Assembly: GCF_015704865.1 (NCBI RefSeq)
Contig: NZ_JADQTO010000011.1
Location: forward strand, 62,001 to 126,000
Source: Actinoplanes aureus
GTDB taxonomy: Bacteria > Actinomycetota > Actinomycetes > Mycobacteriales > Micromonosporaceae
Reading direction: 5' to 3'
Length of the DNA: 64,000 bases
Shown here: positions 49,753 through 57,416 of the stretch, in pieces
How the letters are laid out: the number at the start of each line of letters is the position of its first letter
Numbering within the stretch: the stretch's first letter is position 1
The notes under the pieces: model-generated
What the model was told of the DNA's origin: nothing
The model's database searches: none
What the model saw: the letters and a program-made list of their open reading frames with translations, nothing else
Position numbers and translations under genes: made by a program

Positions 49753-50721
49753 TCAGGCGTACGTCAGCAGGTCCCGGCGCGCGGCCTCGTACTCGCTCTT
49801 CAGGCGGGCGACGAGGTCGCGCGCCGGCCGTACCGCGTCGACGGCGCCGATGCCCTGGCCGGCGCCCCAGATGTCGCGCCAGGCCTTGCTGTCCGTGGTG
49901 CCGCCGGAGCCGAAGTCCATCGCCGACGGATCCGAGACCGGCAGGTGGTCCGGGTCCAGCCCGGCCGCCTCGATGCTGCCGCGCAGATAGTTCCCGTGCA
50001 CGCCGGTGAACAGGTTGCTGTAGACGATGTCCTTCGCGCTGCCGGACACGATCATCTGCTGATAGGCGGCATCGGCCTTCGCCTCGGTGGTGGCGAGGAA
50101 GGCGCTGCCCACGTACGCCAGGTCCGCGCCCGCCGCCTGCGCGGCCAGGATCGACCGCCCGTGTGCGATGGCACCGGACAGCAGTAGCGGCCCGTCGAAC
50201 CAGGCGCGAATCTCCTGGAGCAGCGCGAACGGTGACTGCGTGCCGGCGTGGCCTCCGGCGCCGGCGGCCACCGCGATGATCCCGTCCGCGCCCTTGTCGA
50301 TCGCCTTGCGCGCGAATTCGTTGCTGATGACGTCGTGCAGCACGATTCCGCCGTACGAGTGCACCGCGTCGTTGATCTCCGGCCGGGCACCCAGCGAGGT
50401 GATCACGATCGGCACGCGGTGCTCGACGATCACCGCCATGTCCTGCTCGAGCCGCCGGTTGGAGCGGTGCACGATCTGGTTGACCGCGAACGGCGCCACC
50501 TTGGCGCCCGGATTGCCGGCGGCGAACGCCGCGTTCGCCGCCGCGATCTGCGCCAGCCACTCGCCGAGCAGGCCGGCCGGCCGGGCGTTGAGCGCCGGAA
50601 ACGACCCGACGACCCCGGCCTGGCATTGCGCGATCACCAGCTCCGGCCCGGAGCACAGAAACATCGGCGAGGCCACCACCGGGATCGAGAGCGCGTCCTT
50701 GAGCAGGGTCGGGAGTGCCAT
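49753..50721 (-). CDS. nitronate monooxygenase-family flavoprotein
   Basis: A 322-aa TIM-barrel FMN enzyme (2-nitropropane dioxygenase/NMO family): IPVVASPMFLCSGPELVIAQ at the N-terminus, AAGAGGHAGTQSPFALL with the catalytic-type His, then LLLSGAIAHGRSILAAQAAG and YVGSAFLATTEA for phosphate binding. It would oxidise alkyl nitronates such as propionate-3-nitronate, but many family members have other substrates. A perfect 8-2-8 palindrome lies 51-68 nt upstream of the start. Confidence 0.9.
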   Translation of the reverse strand: MALPTLLKDALSIPVVASPMFLCSGPELVIAQCQAGVVGSFPALNARPAGLLGEWLAQIAAANAAFAAGNPGAKVAPFAVNQIVHRSNRRLEQDMAVIVEHRVPIVITSLGARPEINDAVHSYGGIVLHDVISNEFARKAIDKGADGIIAVAAGAGGHAGTQSPFALLQEIRAWFDGPLLLSGAIAHGRSILAAQAAGADLAYVGSAFLATTEAKADAAYQQMIVSGSAKDIVYSNLFTGVHGNYLRGSIEAAGLDPDHLPVSDPSAMDFGSGGTTDSKAWRDIWGAGQGIGAVDAVRPARDLVARLKSEYEAARRDLLTYA

Positions 50722-50771
50722 GGGCCATCCTTCCTCGTCGGTCCCGCGATGCTATGCCGCCCAAGGCCGCC

Positions 50772-50789
50772 TATGCAACAAGTTGCATA
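50772..50789. promoter_or_regulatory. TATGCAAC-AA-GTTGCATA palindrome upstream of the nitronate monooxygenase gene
   Basis: Perfect 8-bp arms with a 2-bp spacer, AT-rich against its surroundings. It resembles MarR- or TetR-type operators, but no regulator gene adjoins it. It lies in the expected promoter region of the minus-strand gene starting at 50721. Confidence 0.6.
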
Positions 50790-50800
50790 AAGAACCCGGC

Positions 50801-50992
50801 GGGGTACGGGTGACGAAGACGTCCCCGCTCTCCCGCGCGAGCCCACCATCCGGTCCCGGCCCCAACGCGACCGCCGGGCCGGACCCCGTGCATGGTCCCG
50901 GCGGTCGCGCTGGGGCCGGGAGTGGGCGACCGGCTCGCGCGGGAGAGCGGGGACGGCCGGAAAATCGTCGTGACTGCGGAAACGCGTACCCC
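50801..50992. repeat. long palindromic repeat element, full copy (192 bp)
   Basis: Ends GGGGTACGGGT and ACGCGTACCCC. Outer arms of 23 perfect bp (50821-50843 against 50932-50954, core GTCCCCGCTCTCCCGCGCG) and inner arms with one mismatch in 24 bp (50855-50878 against 50897-50920, core CGACCGCCGGG). This is the most complete copy. Together with the operator it accounts for the 330-nt gap between genes; the remaining 60 nt show nothing. Confidence 0.9.
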
Positions 50993-51051
50993 GAATGTGC
51001 GGAACCGAAAGGCGGACCCGGCAGACCGCATGCCGGCCTTCGTGGCCGGCC

Positions 51052-51654
51052 TCAGCGCAGCTGGGCGCCGATGTCGCGGATCGCCTGGGTGGTGCTCTCG
51101 AACAGCACGCCGTGGATGCCGAAGGCCCGCGCGCTCTCCACCAGCTCAAGCACGTTGTCCACGAACACCATCTCGTGCGGCGCCACGCTCATCCGCCGGC
51201 ACGTCAGCTCCCACAACCTCGGGTCGGGCTTGTTCATCCCGACCTCGTGCGAATAGATCAGCTCGTCCACCAGGTCGCCGAAGCCGTATCTGCGGTGTTC
51301 CCGGTCGCGCGCCCCGACGAAGCTGTTGCTCAGGATCGCGGTGCGGTACGCCGGCCGCAACGTGCGGACGTAGCCGATCAACTCGGTGTTGGCCACGCCC
51401 AGATACTGCCGCCACATGTCGGCCATCACGGCGTCGGCCTGCGCCGGGGTCAGGCCGAGGCGGTCGCTCATGGCCTGGTGCACTTCGGCCTCGGTCACCC
51501 GGCCGACGGCACCGGCCTCCCAGACGTCGGCCAGGACGGTGCCGATCGTGCCGGAGGGCCAACCGAACTCGGCTTCCCAGCGCTTGTCGAAGTCCATCGG
51601 CTCCACCAGCGCCAGCACACCACCCACATCGAGAACCACGGTTCGCACGGCCAT
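51052..51654 (-). CDS. HAD-superfamily hydrolase (haloacid dehalogenase-like)
   Basis: A 200-aa HAD protein. Motif I LDVGGVLALVEPM keeps the first Asp but has Gly-Gly where DxD is usual. Motif II is TAILSNSF, motif III Lys in GMNKPDPRLW, motif IV VFVDNVLELV. The DxGG form is found in the subgroup related to epoxide-hydrolase N-terminal and YihX-type phosphatases. The ATG at 51654 was chosen because upstream codons are antisense shadow. Substrate unknown. Divergent from the EamA transporter gene by 78 nt. Confidence 0.85.
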   Translation of the reverse strand: MAVRTVVLDVGGVLALVEPMDFDKRWEAEFGWPSGTIGTVLADVWEAGAVGRVTEAEVHQAMSDRLGLTPAQADAVMADMWRQYLGVANTELIGYVRTLRPAYRTAILSNSFVGARDREHRRYGFGDLVDELIYSHEVGMNKPDPRLWELTCRRMSVAPHEMVFVDNVLELVESARAFGIHGVLFESTTQAIRDIGAQLR

Positions 51655-51732
51655 CACCTGATTCAACCGGCAATGGTCAACAGTTGCCCCCGGCGTCTCC
51701 GTGGCTGCGGGCGGCCTGTCTAGGGTCGAGCC

Positions 51733-52620
51733 GTGACCGACACACTGACGACCGTTCGTACCGTGCACCGCGGCGCCGGGGGAGGGGCCGTCGGTCTGGT
51801 GCTCGCCGGCGCGGTGTCGGTGCAGTTCGGTTCGGCGGTGGCCGCGCTGCTGTTTCCGCGGGCCGGGGTCGCCGGGGTGGTGAGCCTGCGGCTGACGATC
51901 GCGGCCGTGTTCCTGCTGGTGGTCTGCCGGCCCCGGCTGCGCGGATACCGGCGGTCCGACTGGCTGCTCGTCGGCGGGTTCGCGATGGCGCTGGCCGGCA
52001 TGAACACGCTGATCTACCAGGCCATCGACCGGATTCCGCTGGGGCCGGCGGTGACCCTGGAGGTGCTCGGCCCGCTGGCGTTGTCGGTGTTCGCGGCCCG
52101 TCGCGCGGCGAGCTGGCTGTGGGCGGGCCTGGCGCTCCTCGGCGTCGTCCTGCTCGGCTATCAGGGGTTCGGCCGGCTCAACCCGTCGGGTGCGGCGTTC
52201 GCGCTGGGTGCGGCGGTCATGTGGGCGGCGTACATCGTGTTCAGCGCCCGCGTCGGGCGCCGCTTCCGGAAGGCCGACGGCCTGGCCCTGGCGATGGCCG
52301 CCGCCGCGCTGCTCACCCTGCCCGCGGGCCTGGTGGCGAGCGGGTCCGCCCTGCTGAACCCGGGCGTCCTGGCGCTCGGCGCCGCGGTGGCGATGCTGTC
52401 GTCGGTGCTGCCCTACACCCTCGAACTGCTGGCGTTGCGCCGGATGACCACCGCCACGTTCGGGGTGCTGATGAGCCTGGGCCCGGCGCTCGCCGCCCTC
52501 GCCGGATACCTGGTGCTGCACCAGAGTCTGGCGCCGGTCGAGCTGGTGGCCATCGCCCTGGTGATCGCCGCGAGCATCGGCGCGGTCCGTACCGCGGCTA
52601 CTCCGCGACCCGGACGGTGA
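51733..52620 (+). CDS. EamA/DMT-family transporter (RhtA-like)
   Basis: A 295-aa drug/metabolite transporter with ten predicted TM helices in two EamA repeats. ALLFPRAGVAGVVSLRLTIA and FAMALAGMNTLIYQAIDRIP resemble the RhtA-type amino-acid exporters; LPYTLELLALRRMTTATFGV is the matching segment of repeat two. GTG start at 51733. The cargo is unknown. The 3' end overlaps the convergent lipoprotein gene by 23 nt. Confidence 0.88.
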   Translation: MTDTLTTVRTVHRGAGGGAVGLVLAGAVSVQFGSAVAALLFPRAGVAGVVSLRLTIAAVFLLVVCRPRLRGYRRSDWLLVGGFAMALAGMNTLIYQAIDRIPLGPAVTLEVLGPLALSVFAARRAASWLWAGLALLGVVLLGYQGFGRLNPSGAAFALGAAVMWAAYIVFSARVGRRFRKADGLALAMAAAALLTLPAGLVASGSALLNPGVLALGAAVAMLSSVLPYTLELLALRRMTTATFGVLMSLGPALAALAGYLVLHQSLAPVELVAIALVIAASIGAVRTAATPRPGR

Positions 52621-53035
52621 GCTCGCCGGATCCGACGTCCCGGGTGGCCCGGAAGGTCCAGCAGCCCGCGGCGGGGAACCGCCAGCCGGTGCCCCACTCG
52701 TCGCCGGGCCGCTGGAACGAGCTGTCGCCGTGCTCCTCCACCCAGAGCGGATCGATGGTCCGGCCGTCCGGGCCGGCGGCGACGATGGCCAGCTCGCCGC
52801 TCCCGGTCATCCGCCAGACCACCTTGCTGTCCGCGCTGGTCGTCAGCGGCTGGACGAAGAAGAGCGCCCACAGCGTCGCGTCTCGCCCGGTGCCTTCCAG
52901 CACCGGCCCGTCATCGCCGGCCGGTGCGATACGGGCGTCGGTAGGGCAGGGCGGTGCGGGTGGCGGCGGGTTGTCGCTGGAGCAGGCGGCCAGGCACAGG
53001 GCCGCGGCGGTGAGGGTGGCGACCGGCTTCCTCAT
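52598..53035 (-). CDS. small lipoprotein of unknown function
   Basis: A 145-aa lipoprotein: signal peptide with lipobox LAAC (Cys at about residue 18), a Pro-rich spacer (SSDNPPPPAPPCPT), and a beta-rich domain of about 110 residues (KVVWRMTGSGELAIVA, GCWTFRATRDVGSGELTVRV). Three further Cys could form disulphides. I do not recognise a named family. Confidence 0.8.
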   Translation of the reverse strand: MRKPVATLTAAALCLAACSSDNPPPPAPPCPTDARIAPAGDDGPVLEGTGRDATLWALFFVQPLTTSADSKVVWRMTGSGELAIVAAGPDGRTIDPLWVEEHGDSSFQRPGDEWGTGWRFPAAGCWTFRATRDVGSGELTVRVAE

Positions 53036-53097
53036 GCATCGAAGACTACGACTTGACCCGTACGGCGACAGGGGTAGGCTGCTTCTAATTCCGAAGC

Positions 53098-53685
53098 ATG
53101 GAGAATGCCGTGACCCGAATTCCTCCGCTCGACGCGCCCTATCCGCCGGGCGTCGCCGCCCAGCTCGAGGCGATGATGCCGCCGGGCGTGCCGCCGATCG
53201 GGCTGTTCCGGACGTTCGCTCGCAACCTGCCGATGACCGTCGCGATGAGCGGATGGGGCCGCTACGAGCTCGGCCGCGATCTGTCGCTGACCATGCGGGA
53301 GCGGGAGATCGTCATCCTCCGCACCTGCGCGCGCTGCCGCTGTGAGTACGAGTGGGGCGTACACGTGATGTTCTTCGCCGCCCGGGTCGGGTTCACCGAC
53401 GCCCAGATCACCTCCCTCACCCACGGATCAGCGGACGACCCCTGCTGGACGGCCGGCCGTGAACGGATCCTGATCGAGGTGGCCGACGCGTTGCACGACA
53501 CCGCGGACCTCGGCGACGCGCTGTGGGAGGCCGCACGCGACCTGCTGGACGAGGCCGAGCTGCTGGATCTGTTCCTGCTCTGCGGCTGGTACCACGCGAT
53601 CAGCTTCGCCGCCCGCGCCGCCCGGGTGGAGCTGGAGCCGGGCGCGCCCCGCTTCGCCGGATACCCGGGTCACGTCGGTCCATGA
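53098..53685 (+). CDS. carboxymuconolactone decarboxylase/AhpD-family protein
   Basis: A 195-aa protein of the AhpD-like fold. The active-site motif is CARCRCEYEWGVH (residues about 82-94): two Cys spaced as CxxC or CxC, plus a His, suited to peroxidase or disulphide chemistry. The N-terminus RIPPLDAPYPPG and TMREREIVILRTCARCRC are family-typical. ATG at 53098; a GTG at 53110 is an alternative with GGAG upstream. The stop overlaps the PhzF-like gene start (ATGA). Confidence 0.85.
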   Translation: MENAVTRIPPLDAPYPPGVAAQLEAMMPPGVPPIGLFRTFARNLPMTVAMSGWGRYELGRDLSLTMREREIVILRTCARCRCEYEWGVHVMFFAARVGFTDAQITSLTHGSADDPCWTAGRERILIEVADALHDTADLGDALWEAARDLLDEAELLDLFLLCGWYHAISFAARAARVELEPGAPRFAGYPGHVGP

Positions 53686-54593
53686 CGCGCGGCGGCCACA
53701 CGATCGTCGCCGCCTGCACCCGCGACGGCGCGGGCGGCAGCCCCACCGCGGTCGTCGTCGATCCGGGCACGCAAAGCGACGACGAGCGGCGCGCGATCGT
53801 ACGGGCGGCCGGCACCTCCCACGCCGCCTTCGTCGACACCGGCCCGGGTGACGTACCGACCGTGCGGTTCTTCACCACCGCCGGCGAGCTCCGGAACTGC
53901 GGCCACGGCACCATCGCCGCACAGGCGGTCCTGCTGGAGCGGGGCGGCGCGGGCGACCGTCTCCGGACCGGCGGCCGCACCTTCGCCACCACGGCGGTCC
54001 GGCGGCCGGAGGGCATCGAGGTCTGGTTCGATCAGGGCGTCATCGCCCTGCGGGAGCAAGCCGCCACCGATCACCTCTTCGCGGCGCTCGGCCTCGGTCC
54101 CGACGACGTCGCCGGCGACGACACGCGGGTGGCCTCCCCGGGGACGCCGCGTCTGCTCGTCCCGGTCCGGGACCAGCGGAAACTACGCGCGCTGCGGCCG
54201 GACTTCGAGCTGCTGGCGGCCGCCTGCCGCCGCCTCGGCTATCTGGGTTGCTTCGCATACACGCTCACGCCGGGACAGGTGGCGGTCGGGCGCATGTTCG
54301 CGCCGGCGATCGGCGTCGACGAGGACGTCGTCAACGCCAACAGCGCCGGCTGCCTCGCCGCCCACCTGCTCGACTCGCGCGGCGACGGCCGGATCGAGGT
54401 CCACCAGGGCGACACGCTCGGTCGCGCTTCGACGGTCTTCGCCACCGCGGAGCGCACCGCGGACGGCGTCACCGCCTGGATCGGCGGGCTGACGACGGTG
54501 CCGGCGCCGGGAGTTCCCGGCGCGACGCCGGCAAGCGGATCCCGCATGACATCGCGCTTGTCGGCATGGCCGACGGCTGCCGACCGGCCCTGA
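53682..54593 (+). CDS. PhzF-family isomerase-like protein with altered catalytic Glu
   Basis: A 303-aa protein of the diaminopimelate-epimerase-like PhzF family: RFFTTAGELRNCGHGTIAAQ (about 62-81) and VNANSAGCLAAHLL are the two family loops. The position of the PhzF catalytic Glu (SET in PhzF) reads TSHAAFVD, with His instead of Glu, so the chemistry may differ. The C-terminal 30 residues (ATPASGSRMTSRLSAWPTAA) look unstructured and may be read past an ancestral end. It is co-transcribed with the AhpD-like gene (4-nt overlap). Confidence 0.82.
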   Translation: MTRGGHTIVAACTRDGAGGSPTAVVVDPGTQSDDERRAIVRAAGTSHAAFVDTGPGDVPTVRFFTTAGELRNCGHGTIAAQAVLLERGGAGDRLRTGGRTFATTAVRRPEGIEVWFDQGVIALREQAATDHLFAALGLGPDDVAGDDTRVASPGTPRLLVPVRDQRKLRALRPDFELLAAACRRLGYLGCFAYTLTPGQVAVGRMFAPAIGVDEDVVNANSAGCLAAHLLDSRGDGRIEVHQGDTLGRASTVFATAERTADGVTAWIGGLTTVPAPGVPGATPASGSRMTSRLSAWPTAADRP

Positions 54594-54676
54594 CCAGCGT
54601 CGACATGGACCCTGGAAGGCATCGGCCGGAGCGCAGACGCGCGTCGGCAGGGCTGCCCCGGCCGGGCTTCCGTGCG

Positions 54677-55090
54677 CTAGCGCGGTGAGATGGTCATCAG
54701 CGTCCGGAGGAAGGCGTCCCGATCCTCGGCCGGCACCTCGGCGAGGATCTCGTTCTCGCCGGCCCGGACCTCGGTCTGGATCGCCCGGTGCACGCGCTGC
54801 CCGTCGGCGGTCAGGCCGAGCAGGCGGACGCGGCGATCGGCCGGATCCGGCTCCCGCTCGATGAGGCCGCGCTGCTGGAGTTCGTCGAGTACCGGGATCA
54901 GCCGGGTCTTGTCGGCGCCGATGCTCGCGGCCAGGGCCGCCTGGGTCCGCATCGGGCTCTCGCTCAGCGCGCTCAGGACGGCATATGCCCACATGGACAA
55001 CCCGTGCCGGGCCAGGATCGGCTGCTCCATGGCGAGCAGCCGCCGTCCCAGCCGGAACACCATCACGCCGAGATCTTCCGTGCGTTCCAC
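54677..55090 (-). CDS. MarR-family regulator
   Basis: A 137-aa MarR protein: helix 1 VFRLGRRLLAMEQPILARHG, winged helix AALAASIGADKTRLIPVLDE (about 52-71) and LIEREPDPADRRVRLLGLT, which is the wing. It is divergent from a mycothiol-type isomerase gene; a CGTAT-CC-ATACG dyad in the gap is a fitting MarR operator. Confidence 0.9.
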   Translation of the reverse strand: MERTEDLGVMVFRLGRRLLAMEQPILARHGLSMWAYAVLSALSESPMRTQAALAASIGADKTRLIPVLDELQQRGLIEREPDPADRRVRLLGLTADGQRVHRAIQTEVRAGENEILAEVPAEDRDAFLRTLMTISPR

Positions 55091-55118
55091 GCCGTTACTC
55101 CTACCACCTCCGCAAGGC

Positions 55119-55148
55119 TTGACGTATCCATACGCTCGTGCACATCAT
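55119..55148 (+). promoter_or_regulatory. MarR operator inside a leaderless promoter
   Basis: TTGACG (55119-55124) and CATCAT (55143-55148) with an 18-bp spacer. The dyad CGTAT-CC-ATACG (55123-55134) overlaps the -35 end. Transcription would begin close to the ATG at 55155. Confidence 0.5.
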
Positions 55149-55154
55149 AAGCGC

Positions 55155-55739
55155 ATGCATACGATCACGGATGACCTCCGAGCGGCCGACGCCGCCGCCG
55201 TACGCGCTACCGTCGACCTCGTCCGCCGGGTGACCGAGGCAGATCTCACTCGCCCGACACCCTGCGCGGGCTGGGATCTGGCCACCCTGCTCGCTCACAT
55301 GACCGAGCAGCATCGCGGCTTCGCCGCCGCCGCGCGGGGTTCCGGCGCAGGCCAGGCGCCGGCCACCGACCCGCTCCAGGAGTACCCCGAGGCTGCCCAC
55401 GACGTGATCGCCGCGTTCGCGGTAGAGGACGTGCTGGACCGCGCCTTCTACTTGCCAGAGTTCGGTCGCCCGATCCTCGGCCGGATGGCGATCGGCTTCC
55501 ATCTCGTGGATTTCGTGGTCCATGGGTGGGACGTGGCCCGCAGCATCGACACTCTGTACCAGCCGGACGCCGACATTCTGACCAGCACGCTGGAGATCGT
55601 GCGTGCCGTCCCCGACGGGCCGGAGCGCCTCGCACCCGAGTCCCCGTTCCGCCCGGCCCTGCCGGTCCCGCCCGGAGCGGACGCTCTCACCGAAATCCTG
55701 CTGCTTCTCGGCCGCGACCCGGCGCGGCCGCTGCCCTGA
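55155..55739 (+). CDS. mycothiol-dependent maleylpyruvate isomerase-like protein (TIGR03086 type)
   Basis: A 194-aa DinB/MDMPI-fold protein: CAGWDLATLLAHMTEQHRGF (about 38-57) supplies two metal-type His, and HLVDFVVHGWDVARSI (about 119-134) the third. Actinobacterial members use mycothiol as thiol cofactor or are of unknown role. ATG at 55155; no ribosome site, in keeping with a leaderless transcript. It is divergent from the MarR gene and is likely its target. A gap of 197 nt follows, in which nothing is recognised. Confidence 0.87.
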   Translation: MHTITDDLRAADAAAVRATVDLVRRVTEADLTRPTPCAGWDLATLLAHMTEQHRGFAAAARGSGAGQAPATDPLQEYPEAAHDVIAAFAVEDVLDRAFYLPEFGRPILGRMAIGFHLVDFVVHGWDVARSIDTLYQPDADILTSTLEIVRAVPDGPERLAPESPFRPALPVPPGADALTEILLLLGRDPARPLP

Positions 55740-55936
55740 CGGGCCCTGCGGCGGTTCGGCGCCGCTGTTTCTGCCTGCCAGGCCAGCGCAGCGATCGCCA
55801 GAGGGCCGCCCGGCCCGGTTGCCGGCGCCGGACCGGCCCGACCAACGATCCGGCGCAACCAGGCGGTCCTCAACCCCGCGCCCAGACGGCCCGCAAGACC
55901 GAGGTCCGGTTTGTCCGAGACGCGGCGGGGTACGTG

Positions 55937-56143
55937 ATGATCATGCCAAGCATGCCGTCCGACCCCGACAAATACCCGCCGCTCGACCCGGGGGCGCCGA
56001 TCCCGGACGACCCCGGCGAACTCTCGCCGGACAGCCCGGTCCCGCTGCCCCCGCCGCCGACCGAGCCGGTGCCGGTCACACCCGTACCGTCCGAGCCGTC
56101 CCCGGATCCGACTCCACCGGACGCGGTGCCCGAACCGGCCTGA
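55937..56143 (+). CDS. small proline-rich acidic protein
   Basis: A 68-aa ORF rich in Pro, Asp and Glu (DPDKYPPLDPGAPIPDD, then VPLPPPPTEPVPVTPVP). The composition is non-random across the whole ORF and has the G/C-ending codons of the region, which supports a real, probably disordered protein. An ATG six nt downstream (55943) is an alternative start. No ribosome site is clear. Function unknown. Confidence 0.45.
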   Translation: MIMPSMPSDPDKYPPLDPGAPIPDDPGELSPDSPVPLPPPPTEPVPVTPVPSEPSPDPTPPDAVPEPA

Positions 56144-56231
56144 ATCATCCCCGCGGGGTGAGGCTGTCCCTACCCACGCTTCGGGAGGCAGCACTACCGA
56201 CCGGCCCGCGACCGCCCGACATAGTCGGGCC

Positions 56232-57416
56232 ATGAGGTCCTTGGGATTGTCGATGCGCCTGGCCGCCGCCGTATCGTGCGGCGCCCTGCTGGTGGGAGCC
56301 GTCCCGGCGGCCGGCTCCGCCACCGGCCGGCCGCGCGGTGCGCTGGTCTCGGTCACCCCGGTGGCCGAGCTGGACGCCGATCAGGTCTCCCGCTATCTGA
56401 CCCGGTTCGGCCTGGATCCGTCACAGGTCCGGTACGGCGTGGACGCGAAACGGATCGTGTACCGGACCGTCGACCCGCGAGGCCGCCCGACCTCGGCCAG
56501 CGCGCTCGTCGCGGTACCGCACAACTCTGACCGGACGCCCCGCCACGTCACCTGGTTGCACGGCACCACGGCCTACCGGGGCTCGGTGGCCTCGGTAAGC
56601 GACGGCAACGACCGGGCTGCCGCCCTGCTGTTCGCCGCCGCCGGCTACCTGACCACGGCCCCCGACTATCTGGGCCTGGGCGTAGGTCCGGGCGCCCACC
56701 CGTACGCGCACGCCCGCTCCACGGTCACCGCCTCGGTAGACGCCCTGCGTGCCACCCGCCAACTCGCCGGACGGGAGGGCCGCCGCCCCGACCCGCGGGT
56801 GCTGGTCACCGGTCACTCGCAGGGCGGGCATGCCACGATGGCGCTCGGCCAGGCACTTCAGCAGCACGCCGACCCGCGGTTGCGCCTCGGCGGGCTGGCG
56901 CCGATCGCCGGTCCGCTGCGGCCGAGCGCGCTGATCTCCGACGCCCTGGCCGGCCGGATCGCCAACGGCGTCGCGTACCTCGCCTACTGGACGGTGGCCT
57001 GGAACCGGCTCTACCACCTGTACGACTCGCCGGCCGAGGCCTTCCGCGACCCGTCCGTGGAGGCGCTCTTCGACGGCGATCACCCCAACGAGGAGATCTT
57101 CCCGCGGCTCCCGGCCACGGTGACCGAGCTGTTCACGCCCGATTATCTGGCTCGGCTGGAGCAGCCGGCCGGTGTGCTGGGCACCGCCCTGACCGAGGCG
57201 GACCGGTTCTGCGACTGGCGCCCGCGGGTGCCGGTCCGGCTCTACGCCTCCAGCGGCGACCGCGATGTGCCGATCCAGAGTTCGGCCTACTGCCGGCAGC
57301 GGCTCGACCAGCACGGCGCCCACGCCGTACTGGTCGACCTCGGCGCTGACGTCGACCACGGCCGGGCACCCGATCTGGCCCTGCCACGGATCCTGGCCGG
57401 GTTCGACCGCAGCTAG
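56232..57416 (+). CDS. secreted alpha/beta-hydrolase (lipase/esterase-like)
   Basis: A 394-aa exported hydrolase. Signal peptide (MRLAAAVSCGALLVGAVPAA, cleavage near AAGSA), oxyanion/strand region VTWLHGTTAYRG, nucleophile elbow VTGHSQGGHATMAL (about 194-207), Asp in YASSGDRDVPIQ and His in DVDHGRAP. The LYASSGDRDVP acid turn resembles secretory lipases of the LIP family. Substrate: a lipid or ester, unspecified. Its stop overlaps the convergent ROK gene by 4 nt. Confidence 0.85.
   Translation: MRSLGLSMRLAAAVSCGALLVGAVPAAGSATGRPRGALVSVTPVAELDADQVSRYLTRFGLDPSQVRYGVDAKRIVYRTVDPRGRPTSASALVAVPHNSDRTPRHVTWLHGTTAYRGSVASVSDGNDRAAALLFAAAGYLTTAPDYLGLGVGPGAHPYAHARSTVTASVDALRATRQLAGREGRRPDPRVLVTGHSQGGHATMALGQALQQHADPRLRLGGLAPIAGPLRPSALISDALAGRIANGVAYLAYWTVAWNRLYHLYDSPAEAFRDPSVEALFDGDHPNEEIFPRLPATVTELFTPDYLARLEQPAGVLGTALTEADRFCDWRPRVPVRLYASSGDRDVPIQSSAYCRQRLDQHGAHAVLVDLGADVDHGRAPDLALPRILAGFDRS

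Noticed and set aside
55740..55936. possible decayed minus-strand gene (GLAGRLGAGLRTAWLRR-like reading)
   Set aside because: Composition is only Ala/Gly/Arg-rich and no family match could be argued.
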